Positions 16,726-24,632 of a DNA stretch of 64,000 nt are shown one piece after another. This DNA is from Pedobacter cryoconitis. Its GTDB lineage: Bacteria; Bacteroidota; Bacteroidia; Sphingobacteriales; Sphingobacteriaceae. The stretch is from positions 1,146,284-1,210,283 of the forward strand of contig JAAAFW010000006.1 in assembly GCA_019352875.1 (NCBI GenBank), written 5' to 3'. The translations under genes were made by a program, and so were the position numbers. How positions within the stretch are numbered: position 1 is the first letter of the stretch; each line of letters starts with the position of its first letter. The notes beneath the pieces were generated by a model. That model saw nothing but the letters and a program-made list of their open reading frames with translations, ran no database searches and was not told where the DNA came from.

Positions 16726-16730
16726 AGGTT

Positions 16731-17783
16731 ATGAATTTTCAGATAATTATCACCCGCTGGTATCAGGCAAACCACAGAATTTTACCCTGGCGTGCCAGCA
16801 CCGATCCATACGTTATCTGGTTATCTGAAATTATTCTCCAGCAAACCAGAGTCGAGCAGGGTTTACCCTATTTTAACCGCTTTCTTGCGGCTTTTCCGAC
16901 CGTTGCAGATTTTGCTGCAGCTTCAGAAACAGAAATACTTAAACTCTGGCAGGGGCTGGGGTATTATTCCAGGGGAAGGAATATGCTTTATACTGCCAGG
17001 GAGGTAATGGAGCTTCATCAGGGCGTTTTTCCGGTCGCCTATGATGCGTTAATCAAGTTAAAAGGAATAGGTGCGTATACCGCTGCTGCGATCTCTTCAT
17101 TTTCTTCCGGAGAATCGCGGGCGGTGCTGGACGGTAATGTTTTTCGGGTGCTTTCCCGCTATTTTGGCATCGATATTCCCATAAATTCTACTGCCGGAAA
17201 ATCTACGTTTTCTACACTAAGCCAGTCATTGATCGAGGGGCAGGACGCTGCGCTTTATAACCAGGCAATTATGGAATTTGGCGCACTGCAGTGTAAGCCG
17301 AAGTCTCCAAATTGTGCAATTTGTCCTTTGCAGGACGGGTGTGCCGCTTATGCCGGAAACCTGGTCAATCAGCTGCCGGTTAAGCTGAAAACAGTAAAAA
17401 TTAAAACAAGATATTTAAATTATTTGTTCTGTTTGAAAGACGGGCAGGTGTTGGTTAATAAAAGGATAAAAGAAGATATCTGGCAGCATCTTTACGATTT
17501 TCCTCACATTGAGACTGTGCAGGCTGCAGAACCTGGAGATCCTGAGTTCAGTTCTCTATTGCAGGAAATGTTTGGAAAAGACGTGGTGTTAAGGCCCTTA
17601 ATGGAGATGAAACATCTGCTTACACACCAAATTATATATGTCAAGTTTTTTGCATTAGATAATTATATCACTAACTTTAATATGGACGCAGAAGTGAATT
17701 GGGTATCCTGGCAAGAACTGGATGAACTTCCGCAACCAAAAATTCTAACCAAATTTATTCAATCTGTAAACATCAATAGCTAA
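16731..17783 (+). CDS. mutY: A/G-specific adenine DNA glycosylase MutY
   Basis: 350 residues. It removes adenine mispaired with 8-oxoguanine. The catalytic Glu33 is in WLSEIILQQTRV, the helix-hairpin-helix is LKGIGAYTAAA (about 110-120), the catalytic Asp134 is in VLDGNVFRV, and the [4Fe-4S] cluster cysteines are 188, 195, 198 and 204 (C-x6-C-x2-C-x5-C). The C-terminal part (about 225-345) is the NUDIX-like domain that recognises 8-oxoG. ssb starts 10 nt downstream, so the two repair/replication genes are likely co-transcribed. Confidence 0.97.
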   Translation: MNFQIIITRWYQANHRILPWRASTDPYVIWLSEIILQQTRVEQGLPYFNRFLAAFPTVADFAAASETEILKLWQGLGYYSRGRNMLYTAREVMELHQGVFPVAYDALIKLKGIGAYTAAAISSFSSGESRAVLDGNVFRVLSRYFGIDIPINSTAGKSTFSTLSQSLIEGQDAALYNQAIMEFGALQCKPKSPNCAICPLQDGCAAYAGNLVNQLPVKLKTVKIKTRYLNYLFCLKDGQVLVNKRIKEDIWQHLYDFPHIETVQAAEPGDPEFSSLLQEMFGKDVVLRPLMEMKHLLTHQIIYVKFFALDNYITNFNMDAEVNWVSWQELDELPQPKILTKFIQSVNINS

Positions 17784-17793
17784 ACCAAATTTC

Positions 17794-18219
17794 ATGTCAG
17801 GTATTAACAAAGTAATTTTAGTAGGTCATTTAGGTAAAGATCCTGAAGTGCGGCATCTTGATGGTGGTGTCACAGTAGCTAGTTTCCCTTTAGCTACTTC
17901 CGAAACGTATAACAAAGAAGGAAAGCGTATAGAACAAACGGAATGGCATAATATCGTGTTATGGCGCGGGCTTGCTGAGGTCGCATCAAAGTATTTGCAA
18001 AAAGGAAAACTGGTTTACATCGAAGGCAAACTACGAACGAGGTCTTTTGAAGATAAAGAACGGGTTAAAAAATACGTAACTGAAGTCGTGGCGGAGAACT
18101 TTACATTACTTGGCAGGAAGAGCGACTTCGAAAACACTCCTGTTGCTGCTGCAACCCCAAAACATGAAAACGATTACGCCGAGCCGGAAGATAATGCAAC
18201 CGGTGATCTGCCGTTTTAG
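17794..18219 (+). CDS. ssb: single-stranded DNA-binding protein
   Basis: 141 residues. The OB fold (1-105) begins SGINKVILVGHLGKDPEVR and contains the WHNIVLWRGLAEVASKYLQKG strand pair. A flexible tail follows, ending in the acidic tip DLPF that docks partner proteins such as RecG and RecO. It coats single-stranded DNA in replication and repair. Ten nt separate it from mutY. A perfect palindromic terminator follows at 18244. Confidence 0.96.
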   Translation: MSGINKVILVGHLGKDPEVRHLDGGVTVASFPLATSETYNKEGKRIEQTEWHNIVLWRGLAEVASKYLQKGKLVYIEGKLRTRSFEDKERVKKYVTEVVAENFTLLGRKSDFENTPVAAATPKHENDYAEPEDNATGDLPF

Positions 18220-18243
18220 GCGGTAAGCGAACAATTTTTCTTT

Positions 18244-18300
18244 TCTAAGACATAAAAAAACCTGCGTATCACTGATACGCAGGTTTTTTTATGTCTTAGA
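18244..18300. terminator. perfect 28-bp palindromic bidirectional terminator
   Basis: The 28 bases 18244-18271 are the exact reverse complement of 18273-18300, with one base between them. The centre is GC-rich (CCTGCGTATC) and flanked by A7/T7, so it works as an intrinsic terminator in both directions between convergent ssb and the DUF4270 gene. Confidence 0.92.
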
Positions 18301-18306
18301 TTATTT

Positions 18307-19740
18307 TTAAGGATTGGACTTTATATAGTAAATATTCAATCTTATCCTTTTGTTGTCTGTATTGTGAAATGATCCCAGTCTTGCCCGGCTTACGCTGGTT
18401 GGATAAGGGAACAGGTTGAACTCTGTAAATGGCGTGGCAGCAAGGAAAGTGCCGTAGTCTACCGTTTTACCATCAATTAAGTCCTGGATATAATTGGTTA
18501 CCTCGAAAGTATAAGTGTTTTTGGCTTTGTCGTAGAAGCCGCCAAAAGTATTGGGTAGAGGACGAGGATCTCCGGTTGGATTAGTTGAGCTACCTGGGTT
18601 ACCGTCCGGCAGCAGCTGTCTTTGTGACGCCAGGTCATATCTGTATAACGCAAGTCTTAAAGGAGCTTTAAACGGAATCGTATCCGTCGGGTTACTAAGT
18701 TCTACAACCAGTTGTGCTTTGCTGACAATCAGCGAACCGCCAATTTTTTCTTTCAGCTGGGTCAGATAAGGGAAAGAGATCTTATTTCTCAAACCGCCTG
18801 CCTGGAGGTAAGTTACCTGTGTTTGTGTTTTAGAGGCTATGTTTTCGTTAACGGCATCAGCGTAATTGTGTTTGACTGAAGCTGCAACATAGTTGGTGTT
18901 GGCCGAAGTTGCGCTCGTGACAACTGGAAATTTACTAACTACTGTATCAATTGCAGTCGTGGTAGATGCGCTCTGTTTTCTGAAATAGATTTCCATGCTT
19001 GCTCCGTCTGCGGTAGTCATATCAAGGAATACAACAGCACCTTTGGCGCTGGTTGTCGTTGCCTGAACTTTCAGGCCTTTAAAGGCAGCTTTAAATCTTT
19101 TGTCATTCGCTAAAGTAGCCGAATCCAGCTTTAGGATTTTATCCTGGATCATTGCTGTAGACAATTTGATTCTCAGTTGAGGATTTGCAGAAAATATTGT
19201 ATCAGGTTTGCCGGTAACAATATTTGTAATCTTTACCCTGGTATTTGGCTGTACTGCTTTATTTACATTAGCCAGAACATCATCGGCGGGATAAGTTGCA
19301 TTGCTTAGAAATGTTTTTTGATCTAACAGGTTTGAATTAAGCTGTTTGACAGTAATATTAAGAACCGAGGCTGTATCTCCATAGTAACGTTCCACGCTAG
19401 TCCCGCTTGTATAAGGCAAAACTAAAACGGCCGAATCAATCTGTGTATTTTTACCAAAGGTAAAACCAGACCCTGGTGCAGCAACAGACATTACTACTTC
19501 TGCATTTGTCGAGCCGAAGATTTCATCTTTCAGTTCCCCAAGCGGGTATCTTGCCATATTATAGGTGCTGGCCGGATCGTCTATTTGTGTAGCGCTTAAA
19601 ACAGTTGCAGTATCGAGCAGTTCACCTCTGATTGATTCAGTCGGGCTTAATTCCAGACCAACATCACCAGAATTTTTACAAGAGGATAAAAGAAAAAGAC
19701 TTATCAACAAGGTTAATAAGTCTAGTTTTTGAAATTTCAT
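18307..19740 (-). CDS. DUF4270 family lipoprotein
   Basis: 477 residues. A lipoprotein signal (LLSSC, Cys21) is followed by a Thr/Ser-rich, beta-strand-rich extracytoplasmic region without enzymatic motifs, and residues matching DUF4270 throughout (for example DDPASTYNMARYPLGELKDEIFGST). The family is confined to Bacteroidota and of unknown function. It starts 22 nt after the truncated starch-synthase-like gene and is probably co-transcribed. It may be surface-exposed, but no export motif was checked. Confidence 0.83.
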   Translation of the reverse strand: MKFQKLDLLTLLISLFLLSSCKNSGDVGLELSPTESIRGELLDTATVLSATQIDDPASTYNMARYPLGELKDEIFGSTNAEVVMSVAAPGSGFTFGKNTQIDSAVLVLPYTSGTSVERYYGDTASVLNITVKQLNSNLLDQKTFLSNATYPADDVLANVNKAVQPNTRVKITNIVTGKPDTIFSANPQLRIKLSTAMIQDKILKLDSATLANDKRFKAAFKGLKVQATTTSAKGAVVFLDMTTADGASMEIYFRKQSASTTTAIDTVVSKFPVVTSATSANTNYVAASVKHNYADAVNENIASKTQTQVTYLQAGGLRNKISFPYLTQLKEKIGGSLIVSKAQLVVELSNPTDTIPFKAPLRLALYRYDLASQRQLLPDGNPGSSTNPTGDPRPLPNTFGGFYDKAKNTYTFEVTNYIQDLIDGKTVDYGTFLAATPFTEFNLFPYPTSVSRARLGSFHNTDNKRIRLNIYYIKSNP

Positions 19741-19762
19741 ATATTATTTAATAAAACCTGTG

Positions 19763-20593
19763 TTAAACGATGGATACTAATTCGTCGTTCGATATTTCTT
19801 CATATAAGCTGTAGAAATTCTCGAAATTTTCGGTTAAATTAAAGGCTAAAGTTGGTTTATTTGAATCTTTAACAAACTTTAACACATCAGCTTCAATTTT
19901 TTCATCAGCAAGTACAACAGCATCAGCATAAGTTATCGCACCGATATGCATCGTATTACAGTTCGGATTAACATACATGCTGGTGTCTTCAGCCGTCATG
20001 TTATTCATCACTGCTTTTTCATGCATTGAGCTGTCCATTGTTTCCGTGAAGCAGTTCTCATAAACGGAATACACCACTTTTGAATTTTTAAAAGTAGGAT
20101 CGTTTTTATAAGATGTCTTGATGTAAGCAGGGACCAGCGAGGTCATCCAGCCGTGGCAATGCACGATATCCGGTGCCCATCCCAGCTTCTTAACAGTTTC
20201 CAGTGCACCTTTGCAAAAGAAGATCGTTCTTTCGTCATTGTCAGCATAGAATTTGTTTTCTTTGTCCCGGAAGACATACTTGCGCTGGAAATAATCTTCG
20301 TTATCCAGGAAATACACCTGCATACGTGCTGCTGGTATAGATGCAACTTTGATAATCAGTGGGTTATCATTGTCGTCAATCATAATGTTCATTCCTGATA
20401 AACGAATTACCTCATGAAGTCGATTCCTTCTCTCATTGATATTGCCAAATCTTGGCATCAGAATGCGGATTTCTAATCCTTTTTCCTGCATTGCCTGAGG
20501 AAGTTGACGGGTAATCTCTGAAATTTTCGTGAGTTCGAGGAAAGGCGACATCTCGTGTGTAACAATCAGTAGCTTCGTTTTTGCCATCTCCAT
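19763..20593 (-). CDS. starch/glycogen synthase N-terminal (GT5) domain protein
   Basis: 276 residues, about half of a GlgA. It matches the N-terminal Rossmann domain of GT5 glycogen/starch synthases: an opening LLIVTHEMSPFLELTKISEITRQLP like the KVGGL region, MPRFGNINERRNRLHEV, YFQRKYVFRDKENKFYADNDER and DIVHCHGWMTSLVPAYIK. The C-terminal GT-B half, which carries the nucleotide-sugar binding residues, is absent, and the N-terminal KxGGL ADP-glucose loop is altered to LTKISE. It ends in frame with a normal stop and is followed by DUF4270, so it is a stable short form and not obviously a fragment. Enzymatic activity is doubtful. Confidence 0.8.
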   Translation of the reverse strand: MEMAKTKLLIVTHEMSPFLELTKISEITRQLPQAMQEKGLEIRILMPRFGNINERRNRLHEVIRLSGMNIMIDDNDNPLIIKVASIPAARMQVYFLDNEDYFQRKYVFRDKENKFYADNDERTIFFCKGALETVKKLGWAPDIVHCHGWMTSLVPAYIKTSYKNDPTFKNSKVVYSVYENCFTETMDSSMHEKAVMNNMTAEDTSMYVNPNCNTMHIGAITYADAVVLADEKIEADVLKFVKDSNKPTLAFNLTENFENFYSLYEEISNDELVSIV

Positions 20594-20636
20594 ATTTTGA
20601 ATAAATATTTATGTTAAAGAAAAGATAATCAAGGGG

Positions 20637-20667
20637 CAAAGGTAAGCATTTTATTCAAATTTATCAA
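20637..20667 (-). promoter_or_regulatory. promoter for the GT5-DUF4270 pair
   Basis: On the minus strand, TTG (20665-20667), 20 nt, TACCTTTG (20637-20644): a good Bacteroidetes promoter, with a leader of about 40 nt. It lies back to back with the panC promoter region. Confidence 0.65.
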
Positions 20668-20738
20668 TAAATTGGCTATATGTTTTGTTGGGATTATATA
20701 AATGCTCAACTTTGGACTTTGAAATTTTACAACCCGGT

Positions 20739-21581
20739 TTGGAAGTTATAAATCATATTGCGGCATTAAAAGTGTCGTTGAGGTCAGCCCGGCTGGCTCA
20801 GCAGAAAATCGCCCTTGTTCCAACAATGGGAGCCTTGCATAAAGGACACGTCTCTCTGGTCAAAAAAGCCCAGGAGCTCGCAGATATAGTTGTTTGCAGC
20901 ATTTTTGTTAATCCCACTCAATTTACTGACCCGAAAGATCTTGAAAAATATCCCAGGCCGCTTGAGCACGATATCCGTATGCTGGAGCAGGCAGGATGTG
21001 ATTTCGTCTTCATGCCATCGGTTAAGGAAATGTATCCGGAGCCTGAAAACTGGCATATCGATCTTGGTCCGGCAGAATTCCTGCTGGAGGGAGAGTTCAG
21101 AAAAGGGCACTATCAGGGGGTTACGCAGATCGTAAAGAAACTATTTGATGCGGTAAATCCTGATCTTGCATTTTTCGGACAGAAAGATTATCAGCAGGTG
21201 CTGATGATCAAAAATATGGTGAATTATTTTCATTTGCCGGTTGAGCTGGTTTCCTGCCCCATTATCCGTGAGGAAGATGGCCTGGCAATGAGCTCAAGGA
21301 ATATTCACTTAACTGCAGAAGAAAGGGTGCAGGCTTTGGCGCTGAGCCGTTCTTTATATTATATCAGCGATCATTTCGGTGAGATCAAAATACCTCAACT
21401 GCTGGAAAATGCCAGAAAACTGGTGCGGGATACACCCGGAGTGGAGCTGGATTATCTGACCATTGCCGATGGAGATACGTTATTACCGGTTGATGAGCAG
21501 TCCGGGAAATCTGGTTTAGTTGCGTTGATCGCAGCAAAAGTTGGTCAAACCAGGCTGATAGATAATATCATCCTTAACTAA
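20739..21581 (+). CDS. panC: pantothenate synthetase
   Basis: PanC condenses pantoate and beta-alanine with ATP. The HIGH-type motif is in VPTMGALHKGHVSL and the KMSKS-like loop in GLAMSSRN. IFVNPTQF, FFGQKDYQQ and the pantoate-binding region are present. The frame extends upstream to a TTG at 20685, but family alignment starts at EVINHIAALK, so the TTG at 20739 (about 280 residues) is chosen. No ATG occurs before the conserved core. panD follows after 35 nt, giving a compact pantothenate operon. Confidence 0.95.
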   Translation: MEVINHIAALKVSLRSARLAQQKIALVPTMGALHKGHVSLVKKAQELADIVVCSIFVNPTQFTDPKDLEKYPRPLEHDIRMLEQAGCDFVFMPSVKEMYPEPENWHIDLGPAEFLLEGEFRKGHYQGVTQIVKKLFDAVNPDLAFFGQKDYQQVLMIKNMVNYFHLPVELVSCPIIREEDGLAMSSRNIHLTAEERVQALALSRSLYYISDHFGEIKIPQLLENARKLVRDTPGVELDYLTIADGDTLLPVDEQSGKSGLVALIAAKVGQTRLIDNIILN

Positions 21582-21616
21582 TACGTCTTTAGATAGGCGT
21601 CTAAAAAAAAATTATC

Positions 21617-21967
21617 ATGATTATTGAAGTTTTAAAATCAAAAATACACCGCGTAAAGGTAACTCAGGCAGAATTAAATTATGTAGGCAGTATTACTATC
21701 GATGAAGATCTGATGGATGCCGCTAATATTATTGCCAATGAAAAAATACAAATTGTGAACAATAACAACGGCGCACGGTTTGAAACTTATGTAATCCGCG
21801 GAGAGCGTGGATCAGGTATGATCTGTCTGAACGGAGCAACTGCGCGTTTGGTCCAGGTAGGTGATATTCTGATTATCATGTCTTACGGATCACTGCCAAT
21901 CGAAGAGGCGAAACTGTATAAGCCGATTCTTGTATTTCCTGATGATCATAATCATCTGCTGAAATAA
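21617..21967 (+). CDS. panD: aspartate 1-decarboxylase
   Basis: 116 residues, the standard length for this pyruvoyl enzyme, which makes beta-alanine for PanC. The self-cleavage site Gly24-Ser25 is visible in YVGSITID, where Ser25 becomes the pyruvoyl group. Lys9 (LKSKIHR), Arg54-region and Tyr58-region residues and the ENNNGAR-like segment (VNNNNGARF) are present. It follows panC in the same operon. Confidence 0.97.
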   Translation: MIIEVLKSKIHRVKVTQAELNYVGSITIDEDLMDAANIIANEKIQIVNNNNGARFETYVIRGERGSGMICLNGATARLVQVGDILIIMSYGSLPIEEAKLYKPILVFPDDHNHLLK

Positions 21968-22004
21968 TACTATGGTTGCATAGTAATTATTAGCCCGGAA
22001 ATAC

Positions 22005-22012
22005 TAAATTTG
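22005..22012 (+). promoter_or_regulatory. -7 element for the acyl-CoA dehydrogenase gene
   Basis: TAAATTTG, 30 nt before the ATG at 22043. No TTG at ideal spacing. Confidence 0.45.
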
Positions 22013-22042
22013 GTGAAAACGTATTTCTAAGATATAATTATT

Positions 22043-23182
22043 ATGCAATTTCAACTTAGCGAAGAACAATCGATGATTCAGCAGGCTGCGCGTGATTTCG
22101 CGCAGCAGGAGTTAAAACCCGGAGTCATTGAAAGAGATGAACATCAGAAATTTCCTGTAGAACAGGTCAGGAAACTAGGTGAGCTTGGATTCCTGGGAAT
22201 GATGGTGTCTGAAGAATTTGGTGGCAGCGGACTCGATGCAGTCTCCTATGTGCTGGTCATGGAAGAACTCTCTAAAATAGACGCTTCAGCTTCGGTTGTG
22301 GTTTCTGTCAATAATTCACTGGTTTGTTATGGCCTGGAAGCTTTCGGGTCGGCAGAACAGAAAGAAAAATATCTCAAACCGCTGGCTTCAGGAGAAATAA
22401 TCGGGGCGTTCTGCCTTTCCGAACCTGAAGCAGGTTCTGATGCAACATCACAACATACAACAGCAGAGGATAAAGGTGATTATTATCTGCTTAACGGAAC
22501 AAAAAACTGGATTACCAATGGTAGTACGGCTTCTGTTTATCTGGTTATAGCACAAACCGATCCTTCATTAAAACATCATGGTATTAATGCTTTTATAGTC
22601 GAGAAGGGTATGGAAGGTTTTACTATCGGTCCAAAGGAGAACAAAATGGGGATACGCGGATCAGATACGCACTCATTGATGTTTAACGATGTGAAAGTTC
22701 CTAAAGAAAACCGTATCGGTGAAAATGGCTTCGGATTTAAGTTTGCGATGAAGACACTGGAAGGTGGCAGAATAGGTATCGCGGCGCAGGCCCTCGGTAT
22801 CGCAGCGGGAGCATATGAGCTGGCATTGGCCTATGCTCAGGAAAGAAAATCATTTGGGAAGCCAATTTCAGATCATCAGGCAATCGCTTTCAAACTGGCT
22901 GATATGGCTACTAAGATTGAAGCTGCAAGAATGCTGGTATACAAAGCTGCCTGGTTAAAAGATCAGGGACAGTCCTATACGCTGGCCGGATCAATGGCTA
23001 AACTATATGCTTCTAAAGTCGCTATGGAAGTCACGGTTGAGGCAGTGCAGGTGCATGGTGGTTATGGGTTCGTAAAAGAATACCATGTAGAGCGGCTCAT
23101 GCGCGATGCGAAAATTACCCAGATCTATGAAGGGACTTCAGAAATTCAGCAAATGGTAATTTCAAGAGAGATTCTGGACTAG
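22043..23182 (+). CDS. acyl-CoA dehydrogenase, short/medium-chain type
   Basis: 379 residues. This FAD enzyme introduces the alpha,beta double bond in acyl-CoA and passes electrons to ETF. It has the three family segments: an N-terminal helical domain, a middle beta domain with AFCLSEPEAGSDA and KNWITNG, and a C-terminal helical domain with GRIGIAAQALGIA and the catalytic Glu363 in QIYEGTSEIQ. It is most like butyryl-CoA dehydrogenases, but chain-length preference cannot be read from sequence alone. It stands alone, with a -7 element 30 nt upstream. Confidence 0.93.
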   Translation: MQFQLSEEQSMIQQAARDFAQQELKPGVIERDEHQKFPVEQVRKLGELGFLGMMVSEEFGGSGLDAVSYVLVMEELSKIDASASVVVSVNNSLVCYGLEAFGSAEQKEKYLKPLASGEIIGAFCLSEPEAGSDATSQHTTAEDKGDYYLLNGTKNWITNGSTASVYLVIAQTDPSLKHHGINAFIVEKGMEGFTIGPKENKMGIRGSDTHSLMFNDVKVPKENRIGENGFGFKFAMKTLEGGRIGIAAQALGIAAGAYELALAYAQERKSFGKPISDHQAIAFKLADMATKIEAARMLVYKAAWLKDQGQSYTLAGSMAKLYASKVAMEVTVEAVQVHGGYGFVKEYHVERLMRDAKITQIYEGTSEIQQMVISREILD

Positions 23183-23204
23183 TTCTGATAGGACCTTGTT
23201 CGGG

Positions 23205-23323
23205 TCTCGTTTGACTGTTCTTTTACTCTCGTTCGACTGAACCCCACACCGCACCCACAGGAAACCCACACGTACCCACAGTGAACCCACAAGATGGTGT
23301 GTTTTTGTGGGTTCACTGTGGGT
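23205..23323. repeat. helically phased CCCACA array
   Basis: CCCACA begins at 23243, 23254, 23265, 23275 and 23286 (spacing 11, 11, 10, 11). TGTGGG, its inverse, begins at 23306 and 23317 (11 apart). The upstream 13-mer pair is 22 nt apart. All spacings are close to multiples of one DNA turn. Confidence 0.7.
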
Positions 23324-23327
23324 TTTT
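23274..23327 (+). terminator. terminator formed by the end of the CCCACA array
   Basis: A 19-bp stem (23274-23292 with 23305-23323, 12-nt loop) followed by a T-run. It can end the acyl-CoA dehydrogenase transcript, about 100 nt past its stop. Confidence 0.7.
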
Positions 23328-23592
23328 GACCGAAAACACAAAGTAACACTGCATCAGACCCCGAATACCCCATGCAACTCAATTCAAGCTTCTGATTGTA
23401 TACTGTTAGAGTCTTGTTAGACCTTTGTTCTTAATTGGCCTATCTTCATAAGGGGTTGGCCCAATTAAACCCTAACGTTGGCCTAACCTCAGAGGTTCAA
23501 AGTTATTCAGGAAATATATATGGGATTTTGAATAAAAAGTGCTGGTGGTTTTACACTGCAGCAAGAGTTGTAAAACACTTGGAATTAAATAA

Positions 23593-23634
23593 GTTACAAA
23601 AAAAGAGGCTGCATGCAGCCTCTTTTTTTGTAAC
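23593..23634. terminator. perfect 42-bp palindromic terminator
   Basis: 21 bases (GTTAC, A7, GAGGCTGCA) and their exact reverse complement with no spacer. A7 and T7 flank the GC core, so it terminates in both directions. On the minus strand it lies about 20 nt past the holin-like gene. Confidence 0.88.
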
Positions 23635-23653
23635 TCTGTTCTGATGAAAGCGC

Positions 23654-24001
23654 TTATCTTTCGCTTTCGCCGGCAACTGCACCAAATATACCTTTGATCA
23701 GCGCAACAACTATGGCAAGAAATGCTGCAGCAAAGAATCCGCTGGTATGGAAAGAATTCATCATGCTGTCAACCAGAAGTATCATTAGCACTGTAATTAC
23801 AAATGACATCAGGCCCAGCGTCAGGAAATTAATAGGAAAGGTCAGGATCCTCAGAATCGTACCAATCGTAGCGTTTGCCAGTGCGATTAGAATTGCAGCT
23901 AATACTGCAGAGCCAAATCCGTCGATATGTACTCCGGGAACGAGGTAGGAACCCAGCAGCATAGCCAGTCCCATTAATAAGATTTCAATAATTAACTTCA
24001 T
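23654..24001 (-). CDS. four-helix membrane protein, phage holin (DUF360) family
   Basis: 115 residues with four predicted membrane helices: LIIEILLMGLAMLLGSYLV, VLAAILIALANATIG, LTLGLMSFVITVLMILLV and FFAAAFLAIVVALIKGIFG. This matches the PF04020 'phage holin' family, which despite its name is a widespread chromosomal membrane protein of unknown function. No phage genes are nearby, so a lytic role is not implied. A terminator follows immediately. Confidence 0.8.
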   Translation of the reverse strand: MKLIIEILLMGLAMLLGSYLVPGVHIDGFGSAVLAAILIALANATIGTILRILTFPINFLTLGLMSFVITVLMILLVDSMMNSFHTSGFFAAAFLAIVVALIKGIFGAVAGESER

Positions 24002-24019
24002 AATGTTTAGCTTTATCGG

Positions 24020-24445
24020 ATGTTTAAGCGTTTATTTTGTCTGCTGGCCTGGAGTACAGGAGCAGTATGTTTGATTGCGTGTAATACTGCAAATAACAGG
24101 CCACTTTCGGTCGGTTTTTCGGCAGATAGCAACAGTATTGTGTTTAAGCAGATTGATCCGGCCGGACTGCAATTGCTGCGCGAGGATCTCCCCGCAGATT
24201 CCGCATTTGGTACCCTTGTCCGGGTAATGGAGAAAGATCTTGGAGAAGATACCGAAAGAGATGTTTCAGGAGTGTTCAGTGTTACCGACAGTAGTCTTGT
24301 GTTTACGCCTGACCATGCTTTTTCAAAAGGGAAAGATTATTTGGTGGTCTCTTATCTCAACGCACGTTTTGCGACTGCAGGGATGTTGCTGAAAGGAAAA
24401 ATGGATCATCAGCTAAAGCCGGAAGAGTATAAGCTGTCTTACTAG
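24020..24445 (+). CDS. hypothetical lipoprotein
   Basis: 141 residues. A lipobox ending CLIAC (Cys21) predicts a lipid-anchored protein. The mature part reads like an Ig-like or extracellular-repeat fold (DSNSIVFKQIDPAG, VFSVTDSSLVFTPDHAFSKGKDYLVVSY). I do not recognise a family. It is divergent from the holin-like gene with 18 nt between starts. A near-match -7 element (TAGCTTTA, 24008-24015) is 4 nt before its ATG. Confidence 0.65.
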   Translation: MFKRLFCLLAWSTGAVCLIACNTANNRPLSVGFSADSNSIVFKQIDPAGLQLLREDLPADSAFGTLVRVMEKDLGEDTERDVSGVFSVTDSSLVFTPDHAFSKGKDYLVVSYLNARFATAGMLLKGKMDHQLKPEEYKLSY

Positions 24446-24562
24446 CTGTACGACTACAAACGCAAATTTCTTTTTAATAGAATTCTGAAATTCTGTAAAT
24501 TAGCTGTGACAGGTTCCGGTCTTTCATAGCAGGGTTTATTTTTATTTATGAAATTAAATCCA

Positions 24563-24570
24563 TACATTTG
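24563..24570 (+). promoter_or_regulatory. -7 element for the rimP-nusA transcript
   Basis: TACATTTG, with a T-rich block 19 nt upstream as a weak -33. The RNA start would be near 24576, giving a leader of about 57 nt. Confidence 0.6.
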
Positions 24571-24588
24571 CAAGAAATAGAGGGGTAA

Positions 24589-24620
24589 GAGGGGGCTGGT
24601 GTCCCCTCTTTTCTTTTACC
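24589..24620 (+). promoter_or_regulatory. hairpin in the rimP leader
   Basis: AAGAGGGG/CCCCTCTT with an 8-nt loop, followed by TTTCTTTT. It resembles a terminator inside the leader and could act as an attenuator or RNA-stability element. Confidence 0.45.
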
Positions 24621-24632
24621 CGCAAATTGGTT

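Larger units (their letters stand above)
23183..23653. other. 471-bp gene-free stretch with phased repeats and two palindromes
   Basis: No supported gene. It holds a pair of TCTCGTT(T/C)GACTG repeats (23205-23217 and 23227-23239), five CCCACA units at 10-11 nt spacing (23243-23291), two inverted TGTGGG units, a terminator hairpin (23274-23327) and a perfect 42-bp palindrome (23593-23634). Short frames crossing the repeats have repetitive, protein-unlike translations. The part between about 23330 and 23590 shows nothing recognisable. Confidence 0.6.

Noticed and set aside
23243-23322. Possible CRISPR array from the CCCACA repeats
   Set aside because: Repeat units are 6 nt with 4-5 nt between them, and there are no Cas genes. 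CRISPR repeats are about 24-40 nt.
23179-23382. 67-codon minus-strand frame across the CCCACA array
   Set aside because: Its composition is a direct translation of the repeats (many Val/Cys/Gly), it has no family resemblance, and it overlaps the acyl-CoA dehydrogenase stop.
23435-23644. 69-codon plus-strand frame
   Set aside because: It ends inside the perfect 42-bp palindromic terminator and has no recognisable features.
23654-24001. Prophage remnant suggested by the 'holin' family name
   Set aside because: No phage genes, integrase or attachment repeats nearby. The PF04020 family is commonly chromosomal.
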